Shown here: piece after piece, positions 18,461 through 28,289 of the stretch
Layout of the letters: each line of letters begins with the position of its first letter
Position numbering within the stretch: position 1 is the first letter of the stretch
Source: a bacterium C-53
Lineage (GTDB): Bacteria; Bacillota; Clostridia; Lachnospirales; Lachnospiraceae
Direction: 5' to 3'
Length of the DNA: 64,000 nt
NCBI GenBank assembly: GCA_003612525.1
Contig: RAZD01000014.1
Location: 1 to 64,000, forward strand
Translations under genes and position numbers: made by a program
Notes under the pieces: model-generated
Told to the model about the DNA's origin: nothing
Database searches by the model: none
Seen by the model: the letters and a program-made list of their open reading frames with translations, nothing else

Positions 18461-19438
18461 TCAGGAGGTATAATTTACAATGAGTAATTCCACACTCATA
18501 ACGTCATTCATCTTTCCTGTCTTCACAGCCTCCTCCGCTGCTACACAGTCCTCCACCGCCTTACGAAGCGTTTCTGTCTGAAACCGCTTCGCCTGCGCTA
18601 CATATTTGCCGACAACAAATCCATGCAGTCCTGTCTTCTCACTGATTACCCGGGTATCACGTATGCTGCGGCCCAGCTCTTTTACCTGAAGGAGCAGATT
18701 AAACTGCCTTGCAATCAGAAAGAGAATACGCATCGGCGGCTCTTTCAGTGTAAGCAGGTCATAGTAGAGTCTGAATGCCTGTTCCTGCTTCTTCTCCGCA
18801 ATTGCATTCACCATATCAAAAATATGGTTCTGTACCCTCACGGTACATACTGCCTCCACATCCTCATCCTCTATTATATCGCGCCCGGCAGTATAGCAGA
18901 TCAGCTTTTCAAGTTCATTTTCTATATTTTCCATATCCGTTCCTGTTTTCGTAAGGAACAGATTCATCGTCGTTTCACGTATATTCCTGCCCTCACGCTT
19001 CAGAATCCCTGCCGCCCACGCCTTCAATTTATCCTCTTTCTGAGCGGGCATCTCAACTGCCCGGCCATGCGCTTTTACCACCTTATACATCTTCCCGCGC
19101 TTGTCCGCCTCCGACTCTACAAAAATAATTACCGTAGACTCAGGAACATCCGTCAGATAGGAGGCAAGCTCTTCGCATGAACTCTTAAAAAAGCCGCTGT
19201 TTTCAATGACGATCACACGATGACCGGCCAGAAAGGGCATCGTTTCCGCCAGATCTATAACTGCTTTCGGGTTGACAAACTTTCCCTCAAAATAAGCATA
19301 ATTCATCGTATCGCCTTCAGATACAAGCGCATTTTTCAATTTATTCTTATAAGAACGGCGCAAATAAGCCTCTTCTCCGTACAAAAGATAGATTCTGCTG
19401 AATTCACCGCTTTTTATATCCTGATCTATGCTTTTCAC
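18461..19438 (-). CDS. holA: DNA polymerase III subunit delta
   Basis: 325 residues from GTG 19438, chosen because GGAGG lies 6 bases upstream; the reading frame is open further but without a site. HolA opens the beta clamp in the clamp loader. It has the N-terminal RecA-like fold starting IYLLYGEEAYLRR, the EADKRGKMYK stretch and a helical C-terminal collar. It sits downstream of comEC, its usual neighbour in Firmicutes, but with a surface protein gene placed between. Confidence 0.92.
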   Translation of the reverse strand: MKSIDQDIKSGEFSRIYLLYGEEAYLRRSYKNKLKNALVSEGDTMNYAYFEGKFVNPKAVIDLAETMPFLAGHRVIVIENSGFFKSSCEELASYLTDVPESTVIIFVESEADKRGKMYKVVKAHGRAVEMPAQKEDKLKAWAAGILKREGRNIRETTMNLFLTKTGTDMENIENELEKLICYTAGRDIIEDEDVEAVCTVRVQNHIFDMVNAIAEKKQEQAFRLYYDLLTLKEPPMRILFLIARQFNLLLQVKELGRSIRDTRVISEKTGLHGFVVGKYVAQAKRFQTETLRKAVEDCVAAEEAVKTGKMNDVMSVELLIVNYTS

Positions 19439-19561
19439 CTTTAACCTCCATATGTCCACAGCCTGCAGGTCAGCGGACACACCGACTTGCAGGCTGGTTC
19501 TTTCCAGGCTCAGAACATCTTTTCGCCCTATTGCTTATTTTGACACAGGTTTCAGACAACG

Positions 19562-22195
19562 TCAACTCTCTTCTTTCGCTTCATCCTCCTCATCCTCCTT
19601 GCTACCAAACACTATAATTCCTCTGTACCACAGGATTCCAAATGCAGCGGCGCACAAAAGTAAAATCAACCCAAGCGTAGCCGCCACAATTTTTTTCATC
19701 CCGATGCCCTTGTCCTCAACTATTTCAGGATAGGAAGATTCACCTGTTTCCACCGCTATTTCCTGTGTATCTGACATAGTTTCTTTTAACAGGGACTCAA
19801 TCGTCTCTTTTGAATCCTTGCGTTTCTTTTCATCATTCCTGCCATCTGCATTTTGAGAATTCTCTTCCTCCCCATCATCCACCTGGTTCCCGCTTAACTT
19901 CACAACTTTTGTTTTCCCTCCTTTTTTCACCCTGTTTGAAGACTCACCATCCCCATTTTCACCGAAATCGATTTTCTCTGTCGGATAGACCACATGATTT
20001 CCCGAAGAAGGACTTTCTTCATCCGAAGGACCGCTGTCACCAATCAGAATCGTACCATCGGAATCTTCTCCCGGGGAGCTCCCCGGTCCCGAATCCTGAT
20101 TCCCTGTCCCGCCGGATTCCGAACCGCTGTCGGAATCTTCTCCCGGACGGTTTTTCCTGATCTTCGTAACATTTACCGTATATTCCGCTGTATTTCCTAC
20201 CATGTCCTGTACAATAAATCTATATTTTCCATTGGCGGTAATCGTAACTTTCTCTTTTACTGTTTTATCCCCGTCATACCGACCAAGAAGATGACGGATT
20301 TTCACACGGTCACTCTGATACCACAGCGCAGCTATCCCCGATTCGGAATCTCTTCCCGTAAATGTCAGTGTAACATTTTTCTTTACCGTCTCTTTCGGAT
20401 TTCCTGAAATATCACCGGAAGGCGCTGTCGTATCAATCTCCGATATTTTGATATCCCTGCGCGTTTCATTCAGAAGCCCGTCACGTACCACAAGAGAAAT
20501 CACTCCGTTCTCTTTTACATTCCAAACCGCTGAATCCGTATAATTCTTTCCGCCGTCAAATGAAAAAGGCTGTTTCGCAAGTCCTGCTCCTTTATCCTCT
20601 GCATGTACCGTCAGCGTCAGTCCCGTTCCGAATTTACCGCTCTGATTTAAAATCTCTCTGTCAATTTTGTTCACAGTGGGGCCGTCACTGTCTAAACCGG
20701 TAATCGCAATGCTCTTCTCCGTTACATTCATTAACGCATCTCTTACCCATATATCCACCTTTTTATTTTCCGACACTTTTCTGTCCGGTTTGTCCGTCCA
20801 TGTAATACCGCGGTCAAAGGAATATGGTTTTGGTGCAAGCCCGGCGCCTGCATCAAAAGCCTGAATATGAAGTTCTGCCTCCCGGCAGAAACCATTTATG
20901 CTCACACTGTCCATCTGCTGCCTGATTTCCACATGCGGCGCATCCCTGTCGATGCAGTCTATGTCAAATAACGCTTCGGAACTATTTCCGAGCGCATCTT
21001 TCATAAAAATTTTGTAGCTGCCGTTCTCCGTATATCTTTTTGACATGTCCCCTGTGAAAGTCTGTCCTTCGTCATAAGAGATCGGCTCATCCGCAAGGCC
21101 TGCTTCTGTATCCGCTAATGAAAAAGAAACATCCGCCTGCTTTCCATATCCGTTCCACCCGTCAACCGGCATAACTGCAGCATTTTGCAGAGAAGGTCCC
21201 GTCCTGTCAATTTCCGAAACAACAATTTCCTGTTCCGTGCAATTTCCCGCACTGTCCTTTACAACAATTTTCACGGTTCCATTCTGGCTGACCGTCATCT
21301 GATTCTGATCTGTAAACGTGATGCCGCCGTCAAAGGAATATGCCTCTCTTGCAAGTCCCGAACCTTCATCCTGAGCATTTACCTCAATGCGGATTTCCCT
21401 TGCGTATCCGTTTTTCCCGTCAATTTCATGCTTCTTGATTTCGTTAATGCAGGGGCCGTCGCCATCAAGCCCTTCTACCGTAATTTCCTGAAAATTCGTC
21501 TGATGTGTTTTATCGCGCACATAAATCCTGTATGTATCATTCCGTGTCACCGTAAAATCAGGAGAGGACTGCCATGTCGCGCCTCCGTCCATCGAATACG
21601 CTTCCGAGGACAGACCGGAATTCGTGTCCCTTGCTTCCATATGCAGCACAGCATATGAAAAAGCGCCATCCCCATTTCCGTGATACCCGGCCGTCAGATT
21701 GAGAATTTCCGGTTTTGCATAATCAATTCTATACGCAATCTGTTGAAATTTATTTCCCGCCCCCTGCTCTACTTCCTGATTCGTAAAGCTGGTCACATAC
21801 GGCCGTGAATCCAGATCTCCAATTGTAATATTTTCAAAGACAACTTCATCACCTGTAATTTCCTGCATAGACAGAACATTGCTGTAGACCACATATCCTG
21901 GCTCCGGCGAGGTCCTGATCATCAGTTTGCAGATACTTGCATACCTGTTTTTCCCGTCCGGGTCCGGTCCGGCCTCCGTAATGAACGGTTTAAACCTGCG
22001 CCAGATCACTCTGACCTTATCTCCCTTCGGAAAGTATCCGCTGTTCTCATAATTATCTCCACTCATACTTTCTACAAGCACTTCGCCGGCTGCCACAGGC
22101 AGAGAGGTCTCTTCTCTCGCCGCAAAAACAGAAACACTCACGGAAACAAGCATTATCACACCTGACAGCCCTGCAATCCATTTTCCACTTATCAT
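19562..22195 (-). CDS. Large surface protein with Ig-like repeats and C-terminal membrane anchor
   Basis: 877 residues. A signal peptide (1-27) leads to a domain of about 150 residues, then five degenerate repeats of about 85-90 residues, each with a pattern GxGLAxxxYSFDxGxTWT, ending in V(R/K)D and a linker of the type DxDGP or DRTAP. A Ser/Gly/Pro-rich part (about 685-790) precedes a membrane segment (about 832-853) and an acidic tail. Repeats with this shape occur in bacterial Ig-like extracellular proteins. ATG 22195 is preferred over TTG 22198; it starts 3 bases after the comEC stop, so translation is coupled to comEC. Role unknown; surface adhesion or envelope structure is possible. Confidence 0.75.
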   Translation of the reverse strand: MISGKWIAGLSGVIMLVSVSVSVFAAREETSLPVAAGEVLVESMSGDNYENSGYFPKGDKVRVIWRRFKPFITEAGPDPDGKNRYASICKLMIRTSPEPGYVVYSNVLSMQEITGDEVVFENITIGDLDSRPYVTSFTNQEVEQGAGNKFQQIAYRIDYAKPEILNLTAGYHGNGDGAFSYAVLHMEARDTNSGLSSEAYSMDGGATWQSSPDFTVTRNDTYRIYVRDKTHQTNFQEITVEGLDGDGPCINEIKKHEIDGKNGYAREIRIEVNAQDEGSGLAREAYSFDGGITFTDQNQMTVSQNGTVKIVVKDSAGNCTEQEIVVSEIDRTGPSLQNAAVMPVDGWNGYGKQADVSFSLADTEAGLADEPISYDEGQTFTGDMSKRYTENGSYKIFMKDALGNSSEALFDIDCIDRDAPHVEIRQQMDSVSINGFCREAELHIQAFDAGAGLAPKPYSFDRGITWTDKPDRKVSENKKVDIWVRDALMNVTEKSIAITGLDSDGPTVNKIDREILNQSGKFGTGLTLTVHAEDKGAGLAKQPFSFDGGKNYTDSAVWNVKENGVISLVVRDGLLNETRRDIKISEIDTTAPSGDISGNPKETVKKNVTLTFTGRDSESGIAALWYQSDRVKIRHLLGRYDGDKTVKEKVTITANGKYRFIVQDMVGNTAEYTVNVTKIRKNRPGEDSDSGSESGGTGNQDSGPGSSPGEDSDGTILIGDSGPSDEESPSSGNHVVYPTEKIDFGENGDGESSNRVKKGGKTKVVKLSGNQVDDGEEENSQNADGRNDEKKRKDSKETIESLLKETMSDTQEIAVETGESSYPEIVEDKGIGMKKIVAATLGLILLLCAAAFGILWYRGIIVFGSKEDEEDEAKEES

Positions 22196-22198
22196 CAA

Positions 22199-24424
22199 TT
22201 ACCGTTCCTCCTTATAACATTTAATCTGTAGTTCTTTATGATTCTTTCCCATAATACTGATCGCTCCACAATCTTTTGTTATGTAGACTCCCTCTGTAAC
22301 CTCCTGCACTCTGTTTAAGAATTCCTGATGCGGATGACCATATGAATTTCCCTCTCCGCACGACACCGTTACCATGCGCGGACGTATCTTCCTCAAAAGG
22401 GATTCGGAAGAAGCGCCCTTTGAACCATGATGTCCTGCTTTTAACAAGATATATTGTTCTTCCCGCAAGGAGGCAAGCAGTTCCTCTTCTCCCCTTCCTT
22501 CCAGATCTCCGGTAAATAAACCGCGGAAATTTTCATTTTCCACCTTGAGAACCATAGAATTTTCATTCTTATCATCGGACACCAATACTTTCTTCTCCGG
22601 ATAGAGGCAGAATATCTTCAGCCTGCCATGTGAAACACAGTCGCCTTTCTTCATAAATTTAAGCGGTATACCCGCCTGTGTGGATGCTTCTCTAAGCCTT
22701 TGATACGGTTCATCGCTTTCCTCAGACGGCGGTATCAGAATGCATCCGATTTGAACGCCGCCTTCTGATGCCAGCTCCATTAATTCATAAATACCGTTTA
22801 CATGATCTGCATCCATATGACTGAGAAAGACCAAATCAAGCTTTTGCACACCTTTTGCTTTTAAGAAAGGTTCCATACGATATTTTCCCGGCTCTTTTAC
22901 ACTGGTACTTCCCCCGTCGATCAGACAGTGAAAATCCTGAAACCGGATATAGTTGCAGTCACCCTGCCCCACATCAAGGACAACAGCCTCGAATTCCGGC
23001 CGCTGGGGAAACAACATCAATGCGGCCGCTCCCGCTGCAATACAGAAAACTGCGGCTCTAATACAACGCTCCTTTCCTGTTGTTTCTTCCGTCAAATACC
23101 CGGATAGCCCGACGGCTGACGCAATCAAAACATAGTACAACAGAATTCTGCCCTTTTCCGGCCTTCCCAGGATCAGATTTCCGAATGGAAGCTCTGCATA
23201 CAAACAGTTGCCTTTTTCATAGACCCATAAAATCAAATGCGGCAAAACCGCCGCTGTCATGCCTGCTTTTACGGAAATAATTCCGAAAAACAATGTAAGA
23301 AAACCTGTCAGAAACAAAACGGACATAAGGGGAACAAATACAAGATTGAAGAAAATAGAATAAAGCGGATACTGATAGAAAAAATAAAGTGTTATGGGAA
23401 ATGTAAATACACTGACAGACAAACTTGCCTTAAATGACGATATCAACTTTCCTTTTGCTGGAAGCAGCCGGTCAAAAGCAGGAAGCAGAACCCCTATTCC
23501 CATGATAGAGCCAAAGGACAGAAGAAATCCGGAATCGAGCACAAGAAGCGGGTTTTGAAAAAGAAGTACAAGCGATGCAAGCGCTAATGACGTCAGAAGG
23601 TCATACGCTCTTCCGATGCACTCTCCGAAAAGAGCTGTAAGGAACATGATCAATGCTCTCTGTGCAGATGTTCCCATCCCGGCCAGAAGCGCATAACTGT
23701 ACACGAAAAACGATGCTATAAGGGCAGCCGCTGTCTGCATCAGTCCTGCCATTTTCAATCCTCGAAACAGCGCATATCCGACAAGAGATATATGAAGTCC
23801 CGAAACAACCAGGAGATGCCCTGCACCCGATCTCTGGTACATATCTTTCATATCAGGCTCCAGCAAATTCTTCTCCCCAAGCATAACGGCCGAAAGAATC
23901 TCCGCATCCTGCTTCTCGCACACAGACAGGAACACCTCTGTCAAATACTGTCTTACTCTGTACATGCATTCCGCATAATAGTTACAGGACTGGCTTTCCC
24001 ATAAAATTACTGTATTTTGCAGGCAGTAATCCATTCCTCTGCATTGGTAATAACGCGCTGTATCAAACTGGCCCGGATTGGATGCCTGATCAAAAAGCCG
24101 TTTTTTTCCCTTTACACGAAGATTGCTTCCAAGCCGCGGGAGCTTCTCCGGCATGTCATAATGATCAGATAAATACAACAACACTCCTGACTTTCCTGTT
24201 CTGTTTTGTTCATTGGAATTTATGCGGTCAGAACAACTCGCATTTTTTAAATAGATTTGATATTTCCCGTTCTTACATTCCTTGCGGCTGACTTCCCCGA
24301 CTACAGTGATCGTCTGCCCGTCAAATGTAGAATCATTATATACGGGCAGAGGCCACTCTGTCAACAGGAAAAAGAAAGAAAAGAAGAACGCCATGCCAAT
24401 CACACAAAGCGGCCGGCCTCTCAT
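22199..24424 (-). CDS. comEC: ComEC/Rec2 DNA uptake channel
   Basis: 741 residues with all three parts: an N-terminal DUF4131 region, the multi-spanning Competence domain including GAGHLLVVSGLHISLVG near residues 195-211, and a C-terminal metallo-beta-lactamase domain with VLDVGQGDCNYI and LSHMDADHVNG. ComEC forms the channel that brings single-stranded DNA into the cytosol. comEA lies four genes upstream. Together with comEA this suggests competence potential, but no pseudopilus genes are in the window. Confidence 0.95.
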   Translation of the reverse strand: MRGRPLCVIGMAFFFSFFFLLTEWPLPVYNDSTFDGQTITVVGEVSRKECKNGKYQIYLKNASCSDRINSNEQNRTGKSGVLLYLSDHYDMPEKLPRLGSNLRVKGKKRLFDQASNPGQFDTARYYQCRGMDYCLQNTVILWESQSCNYYAECMYRVRQYLTEVFLSVCEKQDAEILSAVMLGEKNLLEPDMKDMYQRSGAGHLLVVSGLHISLVGYALFRGLKMAGLMQTAAALIASFFVYSYALLAGMGTSAQRALIMFLTALFGECIGRAYDLLTSLALASLVLLFQNPLLVLDSGFLLSFGSIMGIGVLLPAFDRLLPAKGKLISSFKASLSVSVFTFPITLYFFYQYPLYSIFFNLVFVPLMSVLFLTGFLTLFFGIISVKAGMTAAVLPHLILWVYEKGNCLYAELPFGNLILGRPEKGRILLYYVLIASAVGLSGYLTEETTGKERCIRAAVFCIAAGAAALMLFPQRPEFEAVVLDVGQGDCNYIRFQDFHCLIDGGSTSVKEPGKYRMEPFLKAKGVQKLDLVFLSHMDADHVNGIYELMELASEGGVQIGCILIPPSEESDEPYQRLREASTQAGIPLKFMKKGDCVSHGRLKIFCLYPEKKVLVSDDKNENSMVLKVENENFRGLFTGDLEGRGEEELLASLREEQYILLKAGHHGSKGASSESLLRKIRPRMVTVSCGEGNSYGHPHQEFLNRVQEVTEGVYITKDCGAISIMGKNHKELQIKCYKEER

Positions 24425-24462
24425 GCTATTTCCCCGCCTTTCTAAAAAGCCATGCTTTTTAC

Positions 24463-25395
24463 TTATTTTGTTTTCACTAAATCCAGATTTCTCTCAAATA
24501 CATTGGACAGGCTGATATTCTCACGAAACATCCTGTTGTTTTCACCATCAATGGATATCTGGACTTTATTTACGTTTTTCAGCTCGGAAAGAGAATTTAC
24601 AATGGAATATACGGAAACCTCCTCCGTTACATTCGCTGTGATTTCCATATTTGATGCGTCAAAATTCACATAACAGATACCGTCTTTTACCGTTATACTG
24701 TTTACTTTGCGTTCAGGTGAAAGTGTTGCTTTTAATCTCTCATCCCCCGGACCTTCCAGCAGTTTTTCCATCACAAGTTTCTCCAGAGAAATATTGCTGC
24801 TATAAACAACTTCCTCCGTCTTCGGGATCAACGCCGTGCCTTCCTCATTGGAAAAGTAAAGCGTCAGCTTCACCTTCTCATATGCATTAATCTCATTTCC
24901 GGCATTATCAATGAACATGTCGGCAGTCATCGCGCCAATCGGATTTCCTGCGCTGTCCGTAAGCGTATTGGAATCTACCTGAAATGAAATGCACTCCACA
25001 CTATCAATCTGGTTCATCGTGCGGACTACCGCGGCGCGGAATAAAATTTCAGTTGTATGTTTGAACTTCATATAGCTGCTGTCAAAATTCAGTATCAGCT
25101 GATTCCCATCCATAGAATACCCGGTGATCGAAGTATCAATGCCCAATGTCTGTTTTAATTTTAAATTTTCAGGATCTTCCGCCAGAACTCCCAGGAGTTC
25201 ACGTATCAATTCCTCTGACGTTTCTCCAACCGGAGTATATACCTCTCCCTGCACCCTTGTCTCATCCTTATTCAGATAATAGACTCTATATACATCCCCG
25301 TCACTCACTTCCGTATCCGCCGGCTGCGATAGTCCACAGGATGGAATAAGCAGAAGCAGGACTGCGGACAAAACAGTAAACCGAAGCTTTCGCAT
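24463..25395 (-). CDS. GerMN-domain lipoprotein
   Basis: 310 residues. A lipoprotein signal ends in LLIPSCG (Cys 20). Two GerMN domains follow (about 45-160 and 180-295), as in Bacillus GerM; the second has LEKLVMEKLLEGP and VKDGICYVNFD. In Firmicutes such proteins occur next to PhoR/WalK-type kinases (for example LpqB-like positions in Actinobacteria) and in spore envelope assembly. Lying 27 bases after the kinase gene, it probably acts with the sensor at the membrane; this is inference. Confidence 0.85.
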   Translation of the reverse strand: MRKLRFTVLSAVLLLLIPSCGLSQPADTEVSDGDVYRVYYLNKDETRVQGEVYTPVGETSEELIRELLGVLAEDPENLKLKQTLGIDTSITGYSMDGNQLILNFDSSYMKFKHTTEILFRAAVVRTMNQIDSVECISFQVDSNTLTDSAGNPIGAMTADMFIDNAGNEINAYEKVKLTLYFSNEEGTALIPKTEEVVYSSNISLEKLVMEKLLEGPGDERLKATLSPERKVNSITVKDGICYVNFDASNMEITANVTEEVSVYSIVNSLSELKNVNKVQISIDGENNRMFRENISLSNVFERNLDLVKTK

Positions 25396-25422
25396 AAATA
25401 ATTTCCTATTCCTTTCACTCCG

Positions 25423-26874
25423 TCACGCTATGTAGGTTAACGGAATCTTTACGGTAAATGTTGTGCCTTCTCCCTCGACGCTCGTTACTTTCACAGCCCC
25501 ACGATGCATCAGGATTGCATTTCTTGTAATGGCAAGACCGAGTCCCGTACCCCCGATCTCTTTTGAATGGGATTTATCTACCCGGTAGAAACGTTCAAAT
25601 ACATGTTCCTGCTCCTGTTCGGGAATCCCAATTCCAGAATCTGATACCTCCAGTGTAAAAAACTGGTGGTCCGCATCCAGCATCACTCTCACCCAACCGT
25701 TTTTTCTGTTATATTTTACTGCATTTTCCACAAGATTGGAGAACGCAAGCGCCAGTTTCACCTGATCAACTTCCGCAATTACCGGACGGACACTCTCAAA
25801 TACGATCTCAATATTATTCTTTTTTGCAATCGGACGGAGGCGTTTTAAGATCAGTTCCAAAAGTTCATTAATATTGACGGTCTCAATGTTTAATTTCCCC
25901 GATGTTTTATCCATTTTCACAAGAGACAGCAAATCGGTAATAATCTCATTTTCACGATCGATCTCTTCCGCAATATCCACCATAAATTCACGGTAAAGTT
26001 CCGCCGGAACCTCTTCCTGCGTAATCAGGGAATCCGCAAGCACTTTCATGGACGCAAGCGGCGTCTTTAACTCGTGGGATACATTTGCCACAAATTCCTG
26101 GCGCGAATTATCAAGAATTTTCATTCTTGAAAGCAGCTGGTTAAACGCATCCATAATCGATTCCGTTTCCGTATAATCGGGAATCGATATATCCTGCTGT
26201 TCAAATCCTTCCCGCACCCCGTTAATTGCCTTCGTGACACGGGCAAACGGCTGTACAAGCAATGATGACACAGAAAGCGCAATTGCAAAAATAAACAGTG
26301 CCATTGTTATTTCAAGAATCAGTGCCTTTCTTCTGAGAATTTCAATACTGTCCACAATGCTGTCAGTCGAAACACTTGTCAGCATCACGCCTGCTACCTG
26401 ATCGGTATCCGTTGCAACAATCGGTATCGTCATTTCGATATACTGATTGACATCATCATAATTTGTACTGCTTTCTCCGTTAAAAGCCTTGATAACCTCC
26501 TCCGAAATCACGGTCTTTGTCTCCGAAATTGCATACGTGTCTTTAATAATCTTGAAATTTCCGTCTATAATCAGCACCCGTCCATCATAAAGATTGGAAA
26601 GCTGCTCGAGTTCACCGTTAATCGTGTCGATCGAGGTGTTGACCATATAGCCGGCGCTTACCAGATGATTTGCGAGTATCCTGCACTGGTTCATCACATC
26701 CGACGTGCGCACGCTCACCGCACGATCCTCATAATTCAGCAGAATACACTGTCTTGTAATTGCGCTCGGGATAATTCCGATCAGCATGATAATGATAAAA
26801 AAACGAAATTTCAGGCTCCGGAATATCTTTACTTTATTTATAGATTTTTTCACTACGGAAGTAATCTCAAACAC
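25423..26874 (-). CDS. Sensor histidine kinase, WalK/PhoR type
   Basis: 483 residues: a membrane segment at about 23-42, an extracellular sensor (about 43-185), a second segment (about 188-208), HAMP, HisKA with the phospho-acceptor His 267 in VSHELKTPLASMK, and HATPase_c with NLVENAVKYN, DSGIGIPEQEQ and GTGLGLAI. It faces the cell surface and phosphorylates the regulator encoded just upstream. The signal is unknown. Confidence 0.93.
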   Translation of the reverse strand: MFEITSVVKKSINKVKIFRSLKFRFFIIIMLIGIIPSAITRQCILLNYEDRAVSVRTSDVMNQCRILANHLVSAGYMVNTSIDTINGELEQLSNLYDGRVLIIDGNFKIIKDTYAISETKTVISEEVIKAFNGESSTNYDDVNQYIEMTIPIVATDTDQVAGVMLTSVSTDSIVDSIEILRRKALILEITMALFIFAIALSVSSLLVQPFARVTKAINGVREGFEQQDISIPDYTETESIMDAFNQLLSRMKILDNSRQEFVANVSHELKTPLASMKVLADSLITQEEVPAELYREFMVDIAEEIDRENEIITDLLSLVKMDKTSGKLNIETVNINELLELILKRLRPIAKKNNIEIVFESVRPVIAEVDQVKLALAFSNLVENAVKYNRKNGWVRVMLDADHQFFTLEVSDSGIGIPEQEQEHVFERFYRVDKSHSKEIGGTGLGLAITRNAILMHRGAVKVTSVEGEGTTFTVKIPLTYIA

Positions 26875-26906
26875 CTTCCTTTATCCTGATAGTCATCAAA
26901 CAGTAT

Positions 26907-27596
26907 CTAAGCCTGAAAATAATAGCCTACACCCCATTTTGTGTGAACATATTTCGGTTCGCTGGGACTTGCCTCAATTTTTTCCCGAAGTCTTCTTATA
27001 TGCACATCAACCGTTCTGACGTCTCCCGGATAATCCTCACCCCATACAAGGTCTAACAGCTTCTCTCTGCCATACACTTTATTGGGGTTCATCGCCAGAA
27101 GTTCAAGCACATCAAATTCTTTCGCCGTCAGATTGATCTCTTTTCCCGCAATGTATACCCTCCGGCTCTCACAGTCAAGCCGCATATCTGCCATCTCAAT
27201 GATTCTGGCCTTCTCTTCCTTCGCTTCCTTACCTGTTGTCCTGCGCATAATTGCCTTAATCCGCGCTTTTACTTCCAGTATGTTAAAGGGTTTTGTTATG
27301 TAATCATCCGCGCCGTATTCCAGGCCCAGAATCTTATCCATATCCTCCCCTTTTGCAGTCAGCATGACAATTGGTACATCGGAAAATTCCCGAATCATCT
27401 GGCACACTTCAAATCCGGTAAGTTTCGGCAGCATGATATCGAGCAGAATCATATCATATTGATGACTTCTCGCATAGGAAAGCGCCTCTTCGCCGTCATA
27501 TGCCGCATCGACTTCCATTCCGTCCTGTTCCAGGCTAAATCGGATTCCTTTCACTATTAACTTTTCATCATCCACTACCAAAACTCTTTTTCCCAT
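26907..27596 (-). CDS. OmpR/PhoB-family response regulator
   Basis: 229 residues from ATG 27596, which has GAGGAG 9 bases upstream. Receiver domain with VVDDEK, phospho-acceptor Asp 53 in LLDIMLP and the KPF lysine; C-terminal winged helix with the recognition helix region VDVHIRRLREKI. Partner of the adjacent kinase. Its start is 12 bases after the comEA stop, so both are on one transcript. Confidence 0.95.
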   Translation of the reverse strand: MGKRVLVVDDEKLIVKGIRFSLEQDGMEVDAAYDGEEALSYARSHQYDMILLDIMLPKLTGFEVCQMIREFSDVPIVMLTAKGEDMDKILGLEYGADDYITKPFNILEVKARIKAIMRRTTGKEAKEEKARIIEMADMRLDCESRRVYIAGKEINLTAKEFDVLELLAMNPNKVYGREKLLDLVWGEDYPGDVRTVDVHIRRLREKIEASPSEPKYVHTKWGVGYYFQA

Positions 27597-27608
27597 AACT
27601 GCCACTCC

Positions 27609-28232
27609 TCAATTGACCGTTATCTGGTCTTTTATTTTCTCATACAGGCCTTCTTTGATGCCTGTCACGTTCATAATGTCCTCGGTACGGCAAAACTTTC
27701 CAACATCTTCCCGGTACGCAATAATGCTTTTCGCTCTTGACTCGCCGACACCGCTTAATGTCATCAGACTTTTCAGATCTGCTGTATTAATATTTACACG
27801 ATTCGATACGCTCTGTCCGGCTACAGGAGCGTTGCTTTCGACGTCCTGCATGACCGTATTCTTTTCTCCGGTCAGAGGAACATAGAGTTTCTGCCCGTCG
27901 CTTAAAGTTTCCGCCTGATTCAGAGATAATTCATCCGCGTCTTCCGTAAGCCCTCCGGCAAGATTCACAGCCTCGTATATCCGACTCCCCAGGGGTAATT
28001 CATAGATTCCCGGATTCACCACACCTCCGCATACATATACGCAGACAACATCTTTCTCCTCTGCGATTTCCGTTTCTTGAATCACTGTTTCTTCCGGGTT
28101 CATTAAAGAATTTACAGACGGTTCCTCCAAAAGATTCAAGACGGTTTCTTCCGTCCTGCCGCATCCTGCACAAAGATTTACGAGCGCTGCCATACAGAAC
28201 AGCGCTGCTTTAAAGATTTTGTTTGTTTTCAT
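27609..28232 (-). CDS. comEA: ComEA-like DNA-binding lipoprotein
   Basis: 207 residues. The signal peptide ends near NLCAGCG, which fits a lipobox loosely. An SLBB domain follows (VCVYVCGGVVNPGIYELP, about residues 63-110), then the double helix-hairpin-helix of ComEA (VNINTADLKSLMTLSGVG and YEKIKDQITVN). ComEA binds incoming double-stranded DNA outside the membrane and hands it to ComEC. A hairpin at 28240-28262 may hide its ribosome binding site. Confidence 0.9.
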   Translation of the reverse strand: MKTNKIFKAALFCMAALVNLCAGCGRTEETVLNLLEEPSVNSLMNPEETVIQETEIAEEKDVVCVYVCGGVVNPGIYELPLGSRIYEAVNLAGGLTEDADELSLNQAETLSDGQKLYVPLTGEKNTVMQDVESNAPVAGQSVSNRVNINTADLKSLMTLSGVGESRAKSIIAYREDVGKFCRTEDIMNVTGIKEGLYEKIKDQITVN

Positions 28233-28239
28233 TGGCTCT

Positions 28240-28262
28240 CCTTACCGCAGTCCGCCGTAAGG
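28240..28262 (-). promoter_or_regulatory. Hairpin covering the comEA ribosome binding site
   Basis: In the minus-strand RNA, CCTTAC pairs with GTAAGG, and the latter is part of the comEA Shine-Dalgarno sequence TAAGGAG just before the ATG. The stem is 6 bp, with an 11-base loop. It could reduce comEA translation; this rests on pairing alone. Confidence 0.4.
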
Positions 28263-28289
28263 CCCCTCTCTGCCAGTAATACTATTCTA

